A stretch of 50,661 bases of DNA from a virus, in the IMG/VR virus record IMGVR_UViG_3300027963_003132, positions 1-50,661 of that record. One strand, written 5' to 3'. Positions 34,093 through 41,629 of the stretch are shown here, piece by piece; within the stretch, counting starts at the first letter, position 1; each line of letters opens with the position of its first letter. The notes under the pieces were generated by a model. That model was not told the DNA's origin and did no database searches. It was given only the letters and a program-made list of their open reading frames with translations. Position numbers and translations under genes: made by a program.

Positions 34093-34608
34093 ATGGCAAA
34101 ATTTTACTCAACAAAAACTTACGGAAACGACCGTGGATTATCATGCTGTTTTAGACAATGGCGTGCCACACATAGCCACTGCTCAACACTGCATGGATAC
34201 TCAATTGGTATCAAACTGGTGTTTGAATGTGAAACACTGGACGACAAGAACTGGTGTATGGACTTTGGCGGTCTTAAAGAATTCAAAGCATGGGCAGATG
34301 ACATGTTTGATCATACACTAGTAATTGCTCGAGATGATCCTATGATGCCTTTCTTCAAACAAATGGCTGCACAAGTCAATATGAGCTCGGTTGATCCTCG
34401 TAGCGATATTCCACACAAGCGAGGTGCAATCTGCGATCTTAGAGTGGTAGATGGTGTGGGTTGTGAAATGTTTGCCAAGATGTGTTATGATAAAATGGCT
34501 GAACTACTAGCATCAGGAGACATGCGCTATCCAATCAATCCCAGTGTGAGAGTTAAATCGGTTGAAGTATTTGAACACGGTGCCAACTCGGCCACATACG
34601 AGGGATAA
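34093..34608 (+). CDS. queD: 6-carboxytetrahydropterin synthase (QueD)
   Basis: Converts dihydroneopterin triphosphate to 6-carboxy-5,6,7,8-tetrahydropterin in 7-deazaguanine synthesis. The 171-residue product has the T-fold pattern: LSCCFRQWRATHSHCSTLHGYS with a catalytic Cys and zinc histidines, MDFGGLKEFK, MFDHTLVI and VKSVEVFEHGANSATY. The usual HGH is HGY here, so one zinc ligand differs or is supplied by HSH. This variant is longer than E. coli QueD (about 121), with an insert around residues 75-125. It has its own promoter and is followed by a PsiE-like gene. Confidence 0.85.
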   Translation: MAKFYSTKTYGNDRGLSCCFRQWRATHSHCSTLHGYSIGIKLVFECETLDDKNWCMDFGGLKEFKAWADDMFDHTLVIARDDPMMPFFKQMAAQVNMSSVDPRSDIPHKRGAICDLRVVDGVGCEMFAKMCYDKMAELLASGDMRYPINPSVRVKSVEVFEHGANSATYEG

Positions 34609-34611
34609 AGT

Positions 34612-35028
34612 ATGTTTAGAATGGAAAGAGTGGATAGATTAGGAAATATGTTTGTGGACATATTCCATCGTTTGGCACTTTTTGGCATAGGTGCGGCAAC
34701 AGTATGGGCCGCTGGATGGACATTTTTTGAAATGTTCCAAAAGCACCATGCCTCAGTGGGCGATCTGTTGTTGATGTTTATCTATTTAGAAATAGGTGCC
34801 ATGGTAGGCATTTATTTCAAAACCAACCATATGCCTGTTAGGTTTCTGTTATATATTGCAATTACAGCACTTACACGACACATGGTAGATATCATGAGTC
34901 ACCAGCCTATCAACATCACGGAGATGCTGGCAGTGGCCGGTAGTACATTTGTTATTGCCGTCAGTGTGTTGATTATTCGATACACCAGTGCAACATTCCC
35001 CAGCGATAAAAAAGATGAGGTATCTTGA
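34612..35028 (+). CDS. PsiE-like inner-membrane protein
   Basis: A 138-residue protein with four hydrophobic segments (about 19-40, 50-68, 77-95 and 104-126). The centre reads FIYLEIGAMVGIYFKTNHMP and FLLYIAITALTRHM, which resembles the PsiE family of phosphate-starvation-inducible membrane proteins. The family function is not known in detail. In a phage it may be an auxiliary gene tied to phosphate stress. It starts 4 bases after queD and overlaps the glycosylase gene by 4 bases. Confidence 0.75.
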   Translation: MFRMERVDRLGNMFVDIFHRLALFGIGAATVWAAGWTFFEMFQKHHASVGDLLLMFIYLEIGAMVGIYFKTNHMPVRFLLYIAITALTRHMVDIMSHQPINITEMLAVAGSTFVIAVSVLIIRYTSATFPSDKKDEVS

Positions 35029-35438
35029 TGAAATTCTTTGAACCCTTACGAGATGATCTTATGGTACAGCAACAGATCTCCAATAGTTGGGAACACATGG
35101 TGGGCGTGATCATGCTGAATCAAACTGGGCGTAAGTCTGTTAAGACAACACTACCAGAATTCCTGTATTGGTTTCCAACTCCCCGGGCATTGATTGCGGC
35201 AGATGAGGAATTTGTCAAGAGCATTATCAAACCCTTGGGCATGACCAATATTCGATACAATCGTTTGGTGGGTATGAGCCGGGACTATTTGTCCTGGAAC
35301 GGTAAAGATGCTACCCAGTTATATGGAATTGGAAAATATGGTAGCGACAGTTACGAGATATTTTTCAAACAAAATTATTCAGTAGAACCCACAGACAAAG
35401 AACTGAAACGATATTTAGAAGAAGAAGTTTACCGATGA
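35025..35438 (+). CDS. HhH-GPD DNA glycosylase, MBD4-like minimal form
   Basis: A 137-residue protein resembling the glycosylase domain of MBD4. The segments are VGVIMLNQTGRKSV, IIKPLGMTNIRYNRL, the helix-hairpin-helix LYGIGKYGSDSYEIF and a final EPTDKELKRYL with the expected catalytic Asp (Asp124). MBD4-type enzymes remove T or U from mismatches with G. The Fe-S cluster loop of endonuclease III is absent, as in MBD4. In a phage with modified guanine and DNA methylation chemistry, repair of deaminated bases is a reasonable role. It overlaps both neighbours by 4 bases. Confidence 0.75.
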   Translation: MMKFFEPLRDDLMVQQQISNSWEHMVGVIMLNQTGRKSVKTTLPEFLYWFPTPRALIAADEEFVKSIIKPLGMTNIRYNRLVGMSRDYLSWNGKDATQLYGIGKYGSDSYEIFFKQNYSVEPTDKELKRYLEEEVYR

Positions 35439-35632
35439 ATTCACTTGAAAAAATATGGGCTAGAGCAACCGGTCATCTGATGGGCAATACTGATGATGAC
35501 AGACCGGATGTGCCCGTTCTTACATTAAGAGAAGCCAAGATTGCATTGTTTCTAAAAACTTTCTGGGTGGTGCTACATGTGATAACATGTTGTTTTATTA
35601 TAGCAAATACAATTAAGCATTGGAGTAATTAA
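35435..35632 (+). CDS. Small membrane protein
   Basis: A 65-residue protein with one hydrophobic segment near residues 39-59 (LKTFWVVLHVITCCFIIANT) preceded by a charged N-terminal part. It is translationally coupled on both sides. A single-span inner-membrane protein is likely; function unknown. Confidence 0.6.
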   Translation: MNSLEKIWARATGHLMGNTDDDRPDVPVLTLREAKIALFLKTFWVVLHVITCCFIIANTIKHWSN

Positions 35633-36444
35633 TGAATAGTACCAAGATTTCAATTTTGCTACCCAGTAGAGGTAGAACTGATATCTTAAAACGCAGTGTC
35701 GAGAGCTTGTTGAATACCTCTGATGATCCGGGATCTATTCAATTCATACTTGGGTTTGACAACGACGACAAAGAATCATCACAGTATTTTGTTGATGAAA
35801 TTGTACCACTGCTGGAGAAAGTTGATAGCAAATACCTAGTGCTAGAATTTGCACCAATTGGTTATGAAAATTTACACAAGTATCTAAACATAATGGCCAA
35901 ACATGCATTGGCACCGTGGTGGGTATTTTGGAACGATGACGCGGTAATGCTTGACGACCACTGGGATACAACTATATCCGCACAAGGTGATCGTTTTTGT
36001 ATTCAAGCATTTGACACACACAATTTGCACCCTTACAGTATTTTTCCCATTGTCCCGCGTACCTGGTATGAGTTACTTGGGCACTTGAGTCAACATCAGC
36101 TCAATGATGCTTATATCAGTCAGATTGCCTGGATGTTGGACATCATGGTACGTATTCCTATTCGAGTTGAACACGAGCGGTTTGACCTAACTGGTAAAAA
36201 CGAGGATGATACTTACAAAAATAGAATCATCCATGAAGGCGACGTTCAACACCCCAGGGATTTTAATCATCAGTCCAACCGACGATTGCGCATACAGGAT
36301 GCAAACAAATTGGTGACATACTTGCGTTCCAAGGGACATGAGATTGCCTGGTGGGAGGATTTACTAGCTGGCAAAAAAGATCCATGGGAAAAAATGTTAG
36401 CATCGGACGTTAACAACATGTTAAAACGAGTAAGCCCTGTGTAA
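35632..36444 (+). CDS. GT-A (GT2-like) glycosyltransferase
   Basis: A 270-residue protein starting STKISILLPSRGRTDILKRS, a classic GT2 opening. The nucleotide-sugar Asp-rich motif is WVFWNDDAVML (about 99-109). The C-terminal half has HERFDLTGKNEDDTY, where the catalytic base would lie. The acceptor is unknown. It is coupled to the small membrane protein upstream. An open frame continues past its stop in another register (see 36414-36584). Confidence 0.7.
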   Translation: MNSTKISILLPSRGRTDILKRSVESLLNTSDDPGSIQFILGFDNDDKESSQYFVDEIVPLLEKVDSKYLVLEFAPIGYENLHKYLNIMAKHALAPWWVFWNDDAVMLDDHWDTTISAQGDRFCIQAFDTHNLHPYSIFPIVPRTWYELLGHLSQHQLNDAYISQIAWMLDIMVRIPIRVEHERFDLTGKNEDDTYKNRIIHEGDVQHPRDFNHQSNRRLRIQDANKLVTYLRSKGHEIAWWEDLLAGKKDPWEKMLASDVNNMLKRVSPV

Positions 36445-36584
36445 AGGATTTATCATGGCAGGGCATTGCGTATAATCCCGATGAACAATTTCTACGCGAC
36501 GAGCTAGAAAAAATTGTTGCAGATTTTTCTGGCATTTCTACAACACACCAAGATGGCAATGTTACTGACTTTGTTAAAAAATAA
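36414..36584 (+). other. Start-less open frame after the glycosyltransferase
   Basis: In the frame shifted -1 from the glycosyltransferase, a 56-codon open frame encodes KPCVKDLSWQGIAYNPDEQF and then DELEKIVADFSGI, ending at TAA 36582-36584. It looks like real protein but has no ATG, GTG or TTG near its beginning. It may be the end of a frameshifted or decayed small gene, or be reached by ribosomal slippage from the overlapping gene. Without homologues this cannot be settled. Confidence 0.35.
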
Positions 36585-36590
36585 TATTGC

Positions 36591-36619
36591 TTGACATTGT
36601 TAAAATATTTTGTTATACT
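36591..36619 (+). promoter_or_regulatory. Promoter of queE, leaderless type
   Basis: TTGACA (36591-36596), 17-base spacer, TATACT (36614-36619). The ATG of queE is at 36626, so transcription would start at or beside the start codon. No ribosome site is present between the -10 and the ATG. Confidence 0.75.
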
Positions 36620-36625
36620 TAAAAC

Positions 36626-37510
36626 ATGGAAAAAATACACTACACCGAAATCTTTTATAGCTTACAAGGCGAAGGTCGCTGGTCCGGGGTGCCCAGCGTT
36701 TTCTTTCGTACATATGGTTGCAACTTTAGGTGCAAGAAGTTTGGACGAGATCGAAACGAAGTAATCGAAGGGGCAAATCCCGAAGTTGCTGAAATCATCA
36801 AGAACATCAAACTGTACCCCAAGTTTGAAGATCTGCCACTGATAAGCACCGGCTGTGATAGTTACGCTAGTATCTATCCCGAGTTCAAACACTTCTCTCG
36901 AATGGAAACTGTTGATGAGATAGCAGAAAACCTACACGACATTATTCCACACAATCGGTGGAGTGACAGCAATGGCAATGATGATGTACATCTTGTGATT
37001 ACTGGCGGGGAACCGTTGTTAGGTTATCAACGACTGTATCCCGAGCTGTTGGATCGTTGTCGTGAGAATGGATTGCTTAATCTAACATTTGAAACCAACG
37101 GCAGCCAAGAGCTGTACCCAGAAGTATACGAATACTTGTTTGAGAAGATTACAAACTCTGGACGCAATCGTGATCGACTCACATTTAGTGTGAGCCCAAA
37201 GTTACCATGCTCGGGCGAAAGTCAAGACATTGCTATTAGGCCAGACATTATTAAAAGCTTTGACATGATTGGTCACACCTATCTCAAGTTTGTTATTGCC
37301 ACACGCCAAGATCTTGATGACGCAGAACAAGCTGTGTTTAAATACCGAGAAGCAGGATTTACTGGCCCTGTTTACGTAATGCCAATTGGTGGCGTACCTG
37401 ATGTGTACAATCTAAACACACAAGAAGTTGCAAAGATGGCCATGGACTTGGGTTGGAGATACAGTCCACGACTGCAAGTTGACCTGTGGCGCAATGCCTG
37501 GGGTACCTGA
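36626..37510 (+). CDS. queE: 7-carboxy-7-deazaguanine synthase (QueE) with split Cys motif
   Basis: Radical SAM enzyme that makes 7-carboxy-7-deazaguanine (CDG) from 6-carboxytetrahydropterin. The 294-residue product has IFYSLQGEGRWSGVPSVFFR, LVITGGEPLL, FETNGSQ and FSVSPKLPCSGES. The usual CX3CX2C is changed: CNFRC (Cys32, Cys36) is followed by KKFG, and the third Cys appears only in STGCDSYAS (Cys77), so about 38 extra residues are inserted. CDSYA equals the CDT...A block of normal QueE. I recall similar inserts in other phage QueE. It is driven by a leaderless-type promoter and overlaps the next gene. Confidence 0.9.
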   Translation: MEKIHYTEIFYSLQGEGRWSGVPSVFFRTYGCNFRCKKFGRDRNEVIEGANPEVAEIIKNIKLYPKFEDLPLISTGCDSYASIYPEFKHFSRMETVDEIAENLHDIIPHNRWSDSNGNDDVHLVITGGEPLLGYQRLYPELLDRCRENGLLNLTFETNGSQELYPEVYEYLFEKITNSGRNRDRLTFSVSPKLPCSGESQDIAIRPDIIKSFDMIGHTYLKFVIATRQDLDDAEQAVFKYREAGFTGPVYVMPIGGVPDVYNLNTQEVAKMAMDLGWRYSPRLQVDLWRNAWGT

Positions 37511-37725
37511 TGAACGAACAAATTTCTAAAATTTTAGAACAGGCCAAGGCAGAATGTTTTCGACGTGACAGCAAGCCTCTTACAGTTATAGGTTGCGATG
37601 AATTAGAAAAGTTCGCCGAGTTGATTGTGAGGGAATGTGTTGAAGTTGTAAAGTGGACACCATCTATGTTTCCTAACGATACAGTTATAAAAAATATTAA
37701 AGAACATTTTGGAGTTGAAGAATGA
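37510..37725 (+). CDS. Small conserved phage protein
   Basis: A 71-residue, helical protein (EQISKILEQAKAECFRR, ELEKFAELIVRECVEVVKW). The ATG at 37510 forms a TGATG junction with the queE stop, which decides the start over an internal upstream ATG at 37486. The LEKFAELIVRECVEV pattern recurs in small phage proteins without a known role. Confidence 0.6.
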   Translation: MNEQISKILEQAKAECFRRDSKPLTVIGCDELEKFAELIVRECVEVVKWTPSMFPNDTVIKNIKEHFGVEE

Positions 37726-37913
37726 CACGAATTGTAATTACTCGCACTCAGTATGAAAAAATAAGAGAAGTGTTTGAAATGTACGACAGGGTGGATCGTG
37801 TAATCCTTACCGAAGATTCAAGCAACGGTGCCGGCATCGGTGCAGTGACAACTATCGAGTTTGATCCCAAATCCACAGTCAAAATTGACATCACAGATGT
37901 TGAAAGTTGGTGA
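37722..37913 (+). CDS. Small hypothetical protein
   Basis: A 63-residue protein (TRIVITRTQYEKIREVFEMY, ending TDVESW). It overlaps the previous stop by 4 bases. Alternating strands near the end suggest a small alpha/beta fold. No function can be seen. Confidence 0.5.
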   Translation: MTRIVITRTQYEKIREVFEMYDRVDRVILTEDSSNGAGIGAVTTIEFDPKSTVKIDITDVESW

Positions 37914-38098
37914 TGAGTATTGATCCTGGAAAAATGGATTACGATCACTTTTATGCCAGATGCTTGGGTGCGCAACTTAAATTTGCTTGGCTACCGAAAC
38001 AATGCAGTATATCTGGCAAGCTTATTTGGTTAAAGTTTGCCTACAGACTGACAGCAATGTATGCTGGTCCCGGTGAACCTGTGTATGCAACAAGGTGA
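37913..38098 (+). CDS. Small conserved phage protein
   Basis: A 61-residue protein from ATG 37913. A TTG at 37907 is in frame but inside the previous gene. The stretch PKQCSISGKLIWLKFAYRL followed by TAMYAGPGEPVY is a pattern I know from small marine T4-like phage proteins. Function unknown. Confidence 0.55.
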   Translation: MSIDPGKMDYDHFYARCLGAQLKFAWLPKQCSISGKLIWLKFAYRLTAMYAGPGEPVYATR

Positions 38099-38142
38099 CA
38101 TGATCGGCATGATCATCTTGTATGGAAAATTAAAGGAAATTA

Positions 38143-39243
38143 ATGAGTTATTTGTTTACAAGTGAGAGTGTATCAGAAGGACACCCAGATAAAATTGCAG
38201 ATGCCATCAGCGATGCTGTACTAGATCTGTTTATGGCACAAAAAAATCCAGCCTTGCGATGCGCATGTGAAACTCTGGTCACAACCAATCGTGTTGTGAT
38301 TGCAGGTGAGTACAAAGGTGCTGTGTCAGACCAATCAATTGAATCGGCTGTGCGCAAAGTGATTCGAGATGTTGGTTATGAGCAGTTGGGATTTGATTGG
38401 CGCACAGTAGAAATTACTAATCTATTACACGGACAAAGTGCTGATATTGCCCTGGGCACAGACACATTCGGTGCAGGTGATCAAGGATTGATGTTTGGTT
38501 ATGCTTGTAACGAAACAGAGATTCATATGCCTTCAGCTATCTACTGGGCTCATCGCATTGTAGAAGAACTTGCTGAAATTCGCAAAGCAGGCACTGTGTC
38601 CTGGCTAGAACCCGATGCCAAGAGCCAAGTCACATTTGAATACAATGACGATGGTACACCTCGGCGCATTGCCAAGGTGGTTTGTTCAACCCAACACACA
38701 GACAGTGTAAATATTGATCATGTTCGAATGGTGGTGGAAAATATTATTCGTGGCGTGTTGCCGGAAAAATTTGTAGACAATGGAACTGAGTTTTTTATTA
38801 ACCCTACTGGCCGTTTTGTTATTGGCGGCCCTGATGGTGATACCGGCCTTACTGGTCGTAAAATTATTGTTGATACTTATGGCGGCTATAGCCCACATGG
38901 TGGGGGTGCGTTCAGTGGTAAGGATCCTACTAAGGTTGATCGAAGTGCTGCCTATATGATGCGTTATCTTGCCAAAAACATTGTGGCCAGTGGTCGGGCA
39001 GATTGGGCTACAGTTCAAATTAGCTATGCTATTGGATTAGCACAGCCTATGAGTTTCTATGTTGAAACTGCTGATGCCAAGCAAGGTCGTGAATTAACCA
39101 AATGGGTACAAGAAAATGTAGACTTGACTCCTCGAGGTATTATAGAACGCTTCGAGTTGTTCCGTCCTATCTACAGTTCAACAACAAACTATGGGCATTT
39201 TGGTAAAGATTATTTGCCATGGGAACGTGTAGATTTATTTTAA
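38143..39243 (+). CDS. metK: S-adenosylmethionine synthetase (MetK)
   Basis: Makes SAM from ATP and methionine. The 366-residue product carries SESVSEGHPDKIADAISDAV at the N-terminus, GAGDQGLMFGYA in the centre (the gating/active-site loop) and GGYSPHGGGAFSGKDPTKVD, the P-loop-like phosphate site. It is slightly shorter than E. coli MetK (384) but all catalytic blocks are present. The ATG is preceded by AAAGGAAAT. Phage MetK raises SAM supply; with S-adenosylhomocysteinase at 9073 it serves methyltransferases and radical SAM enzymes encoded here. Confidence 0.96.
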   Translation: MSYLFTSESVSEGHPDKIADAISDAVLDLFMAQKNPALRCACETLVTTNRVVIAGEYKGAVSDQSIESAVRKVIRDVGYEQLGFDWRTVEITNLLHGQSADIALGTDTFGAGDQGLMFGYACNETEIHMPSAIYWAHRIVEELAEIRKAGTVSWLEPDAKSQVTFEYNDDGTPRRIAKVVCSTQHTDSVNIDHVRMVVENIIRGVLPEKFVDNGTEFFINPTGRFVIGGPDGDTGLTGRKIIVDTYGGYSPHGGGAFSGKDPTKVDRSAAYMMRYLAKNIVASGRADWATVQISYAIGLAQPMSFYVETADAKQGRELTKWVQENVDLTPRGIIERFELFRPIYSSTTNYGHFGKDYLPWERVDLF

Positions 39244-39252
39244 AGGAGTGGT

Positions 39253-39672
39253 ATGTTTGACAAAATTAAAAGTTTGTTTGGGGTAAATGCTAACGTAAAT
39301 TCAGCACCCACACAGGCAAAGCCCGACACACCATCTGCACCCACAAAGAAAAAAGAAACTGCCAAGACAGCCAAGGAAATTGCCAACGAAAAGGGCGAGC
39401 CATATGTGTCTGTACTTGGCTTGGAGCTAGATGCAGATAACCTGCATCAAGGTGCTTTTGAACTTGACTGGAATGAGAAGTTTGTTGCCAATCTAGTGCG
39501 AGCTGGATACATGATGAAACCCACAGATACGGACGCAGAGATTGTGGATCGTTGGTTCCAGAATGTGTGCAGACATGTTGTAATGGAAACGTGGGAACAA
39601 GAGCAAGCAATGAATCCACAGCGGTTTACCAAGAGTAGAGACATTGGTGGCGGGCGTCGAGAAGTATCGTAA
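39253..39672 (+). CDS. Conserved phage hypothetical protein
   Basis: A 139-residue protein. The first 50 residues are a Pro/Ala/Thr/Lys-rich linker; the rest is a compact helical domain with VSVLGLELDADNLHQGAFEL and WFQNVCRHVVMETWEQEQA. The ATG follows AAAGGAGTGGT, a strong ribosome site 10 bases after metK. I recall this domain from T4-like marine phages but not a function. Confidence 0.6.
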   Translation: MFDKIKSLFGVNANVNSAPTQAKPDTPSAPTKKKETAKTAKEIANEKGEPYVSVLGLELDADNLHQGAFELDWNEKFVANLVRAGYMMKPTDTDAEIVDRWFQNVCRHVVMETWEQEQAMNPQRFTKSRDIGGGRREVS

Positions 39673-39678
39673 ATTAAA

Positions 39679-40326
39679 ATGGCTTTGAAAAAACTATACG
39701 TCAATGGTTGTAGCCACAGTGCTGGTGTGGGGTGCGAGAGCCTGGCCAATTCCTGGCCCAATCAGTTGGCTACCAATCTTGGCTATGACTTGATTAATCA
39801 TGCCATTAGTGGTGCCAGTAATCAACGCATAATTCGCACCACTCGAGAGTGGCTGCGGTATTTAAGCCCAACACAATCTAATTTTCTTGTACTTGCATTG
39901 ACCTCCTGGGAACGTCAGGAATGGTTCCACCAGGGCGAATTTTATCAAATCAATTCCAGTGGTCATGACGTATTGCCTGCGCCTTTACAACAGCAATACA
40001 AAAATTATATAAACAGTATCGGCGATGACAGTTTTGTTCGTGGAGCACAAGAAACTCAAAAACAACTGATACAACTAGCAGTAGAATGTCGTCGTCGCAA
40101 CATTGACTATTTGTTTTTTAATTCATTTATGATGATAAGCTCAACGTTGGCGGTTGACACTTGGGGACATCGATACATGAGTCCATATGACAATGAGTTA
40201 AACTACTACTGTTATCTAGAACGACAGGGATTTAAACCAGACAAACATTTGCACTTTGGGGACAATGCCCAAACTGCTTGGGCACAGGTTTTACAAGATT
40301 ACATTAGAAAATTTTATGATATTTAA
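39679..40326 (+). CDS. SGNH-like hydrolase fold protein (copy 2)
   Basis: A 215-residue protein. LYVNGCSHSAG sets the nucleophile-like Ser after strand 1, SGASNQRIIRTTREW is a conserved block II, LALTSWERQEWFHQGEFYQ follows, and DKHLHFGDNAQTAW supplies the C-terminal His. It shares several blocks with the 41607 protein, for example WERQEW followed by a YQ[IV]N segment, so these are paralogues. Hydrolase activity is inferred. Confidence 0.6.
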   Translation: MALKKLYVNGCSHSAGVGCESLANSWPNQLATNLGYDLINHAISGASNQRIIRTTREWLRYLSPTQSNFLVLALTSWERQEWFHQGEFYQINSSGHDVLPAPLQQQYKNYINSIGDDSFVRGAQETQKQLIQLAVECRRRNIDYLFFNSFMMISSTLAVDTWGHRYMSPYDNELNYYCYLERQGFKPDKHLHFGDNAQTAWAQVLQDYIRKFYDI

Positions 40327-40798
40327 TCACATTAAAAAACTCAAACAAGAAGGCAAACGCATTGGCATCACGTTCTCAACTTTTGACATGTTGCATGCAG
40401 GACACATTGCCATGTTAAGCGAAGCAAAGAATCACTGCGACTACTTGATCTGCGGCCTGCAAACTGATCCCACAATCGATCGTCCAGACACCAAAAACAA
40501 ACCGGTGCAAAGCATTGTAGAACGTCAAATACAACTGGCGGCTTGTCGTTATGTTGATGAAGTTGTTGTTTACCAAACTGAACAAGATCTTGTGGACCTG
40601 TTGCTGATCTTGCCCCTGGATGTTCGTATCTTGGGTGTGGAATATGCCGAAAATGACTTCACAGGTAAAAGTGAATGTTATGACCGCGGTATCGAGATTG
40701 TGTTCAATGGCCGAGATCATTCATTCTCAAGTAGCAGTCTACGCAAACGTGTGGTAGCTGCCGAAACATACAAAGTGTTAAAAGACGGGACATTTTAA
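40316..40798 (+). CDS. Cytidylyltransferase-like nucleotidyltransferase
   Basis: A 160-residue protein from ATG 40316 (an upstream in-frame ATG lies in the previous gene). ITFSTFDMLHAGHIAML holds the HxGH motif of the cytidylyltransferase superfamily, and FSSSSLRKRVV is the late SSSxxR-type motif. Such enzymes activate phospho-sugars, glycerol phosphate or similar alcohols with CTP or ATP. The closest functional analogy is HldE/TagD-type; the exact substrate is unknown. It sits between two SGNH-like genes and an FkbM-like gene. Confidence 0.8.
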   Translation: MIFNHIKKLKQEGKRIGITFSTFDMLHAGHIAMLSEAKNHCDYLICGLQTDPTIDRPDTKNKPVQSIVERQIQLAACRYVDEVVVYQTEQDLVDLLLILPLDVRILGVEYAENDFTGKSECYDRGIEIVFNGRDHSFSSSSLRKRVVAAETYKVLKDGTF

Positions 40799-40804
40799 AT
40801 CACA

Positions 40805-41629
40805 ATGTTTGGAATACGACAACGTAATTTTCAGCAGATTGAACAGTGGCTGCCGCGGCAACATTTCTTTGAGTATCAATCATACAACGACATACCAAGT
40901 CAACGTGTGCGTGATCGTGTGATTGAAATAGCCGAATATGACCCCATATATCACCCCTGTTTGTTGAATTGCATGCGTCACCGGTTTCCGGGCCTAGAGT
41001 CAATTAAAGAAAATTACTCTCAATCATGGCAGGATATGTTTGTGCTTACCATGCACAATGGTCTGCGTGGAGGCACATATCTTGAACTTGGTGCATCGGA
41101 GCCCATGTACATGAACAACACCTATTTGCTGGAACAGTTTGATTGGAAGGGTCCCAGCATTGATTTTAGATCTGAACTAAAGTCTGAATGGGATGCCGAT
41201 CGCCCACAATCAAATTTTGTACTAGACAACATACTGGAGTTGGACTTTGAGCAGTTGCTGTCAAAGATGCCACAGCAGATTGATTATTTGCAAGTGGATC
41301 TTGACGAAACTGCCAGCTTAAATGCGTTGAAAAGACTACCGCACGATCGCCACAGATTTTCTGTAATCACATTTGAAACTGATGTGTTTGCTGGGAATCA
41401 GCACATACAACAACAAGCACAAACATTCTTGCAACAGCTTGGTTATCAACTGTTGATTAAAAATGTAGCAGTTAAAAACTACCCAACCAGTACATGGGAA
41501 GCGTTTGAAGATTGGTATATTGACCCCCAAATCATAGATCCCAATATTGCACAAACGTTTTCGGACATTACTGATACTAAAAAATTACCACACGAAATTT
41601 TCATAAATGATACTTTATATAAACGGTGA
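40805..41629 (+). CDS. FkbM-like methyltransferase
   Basis: A 274-residue protein. YSQSWQDMFVL, GGTYLELGASEPM and NNTYLLEQFDWKGPSIDF are typical of the FkbM family of class I methyltransferases, with ELGASEP as the SAM loop. IDYLQVDLDETASL matches the motif IV region. FkbM enzymes mostly O-methylate sugars or polyketides. It ends inside the next gene (23-base overlap). Confidence 0.75.
   Translation: MFGIRQRNFQQIEQWLPRQHFFEYQSYNDIPSQRVRDRVIEIAEYDPIYHPCLLNCMRHRFPGLESIKENYSQSWQDMFVLTMHNGLRGGTYLELGASEPMYMNNTYLLEQFDWKGPSIDFRSELKSEWDADRPQSNFVLDNILELDFEQLLSKMPQQIDYLQVDLDETASLNALKRLPHDRHRFSVITFETDVFAGNQHIQQQAQTFLQQLGYQLLIKNVAVKNYPTSTWEAFEDWYIDPQIIDPNIAQTFSDITDTKKLPHEIFINDTLYKR

Noticed and set aside
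37907-37912. TTG start for the small gene before metK
   Set aside because: It lies inside the preceding gene and an ATG two codons later gives the usual tight junction.
21552-39243. QueC (preQ0 synthase) in the deazaguanine set
   Set aside because: No protein in the window shows the SGGxDS-type ATP-binding loop and CxxC zinc site expected for QueC.
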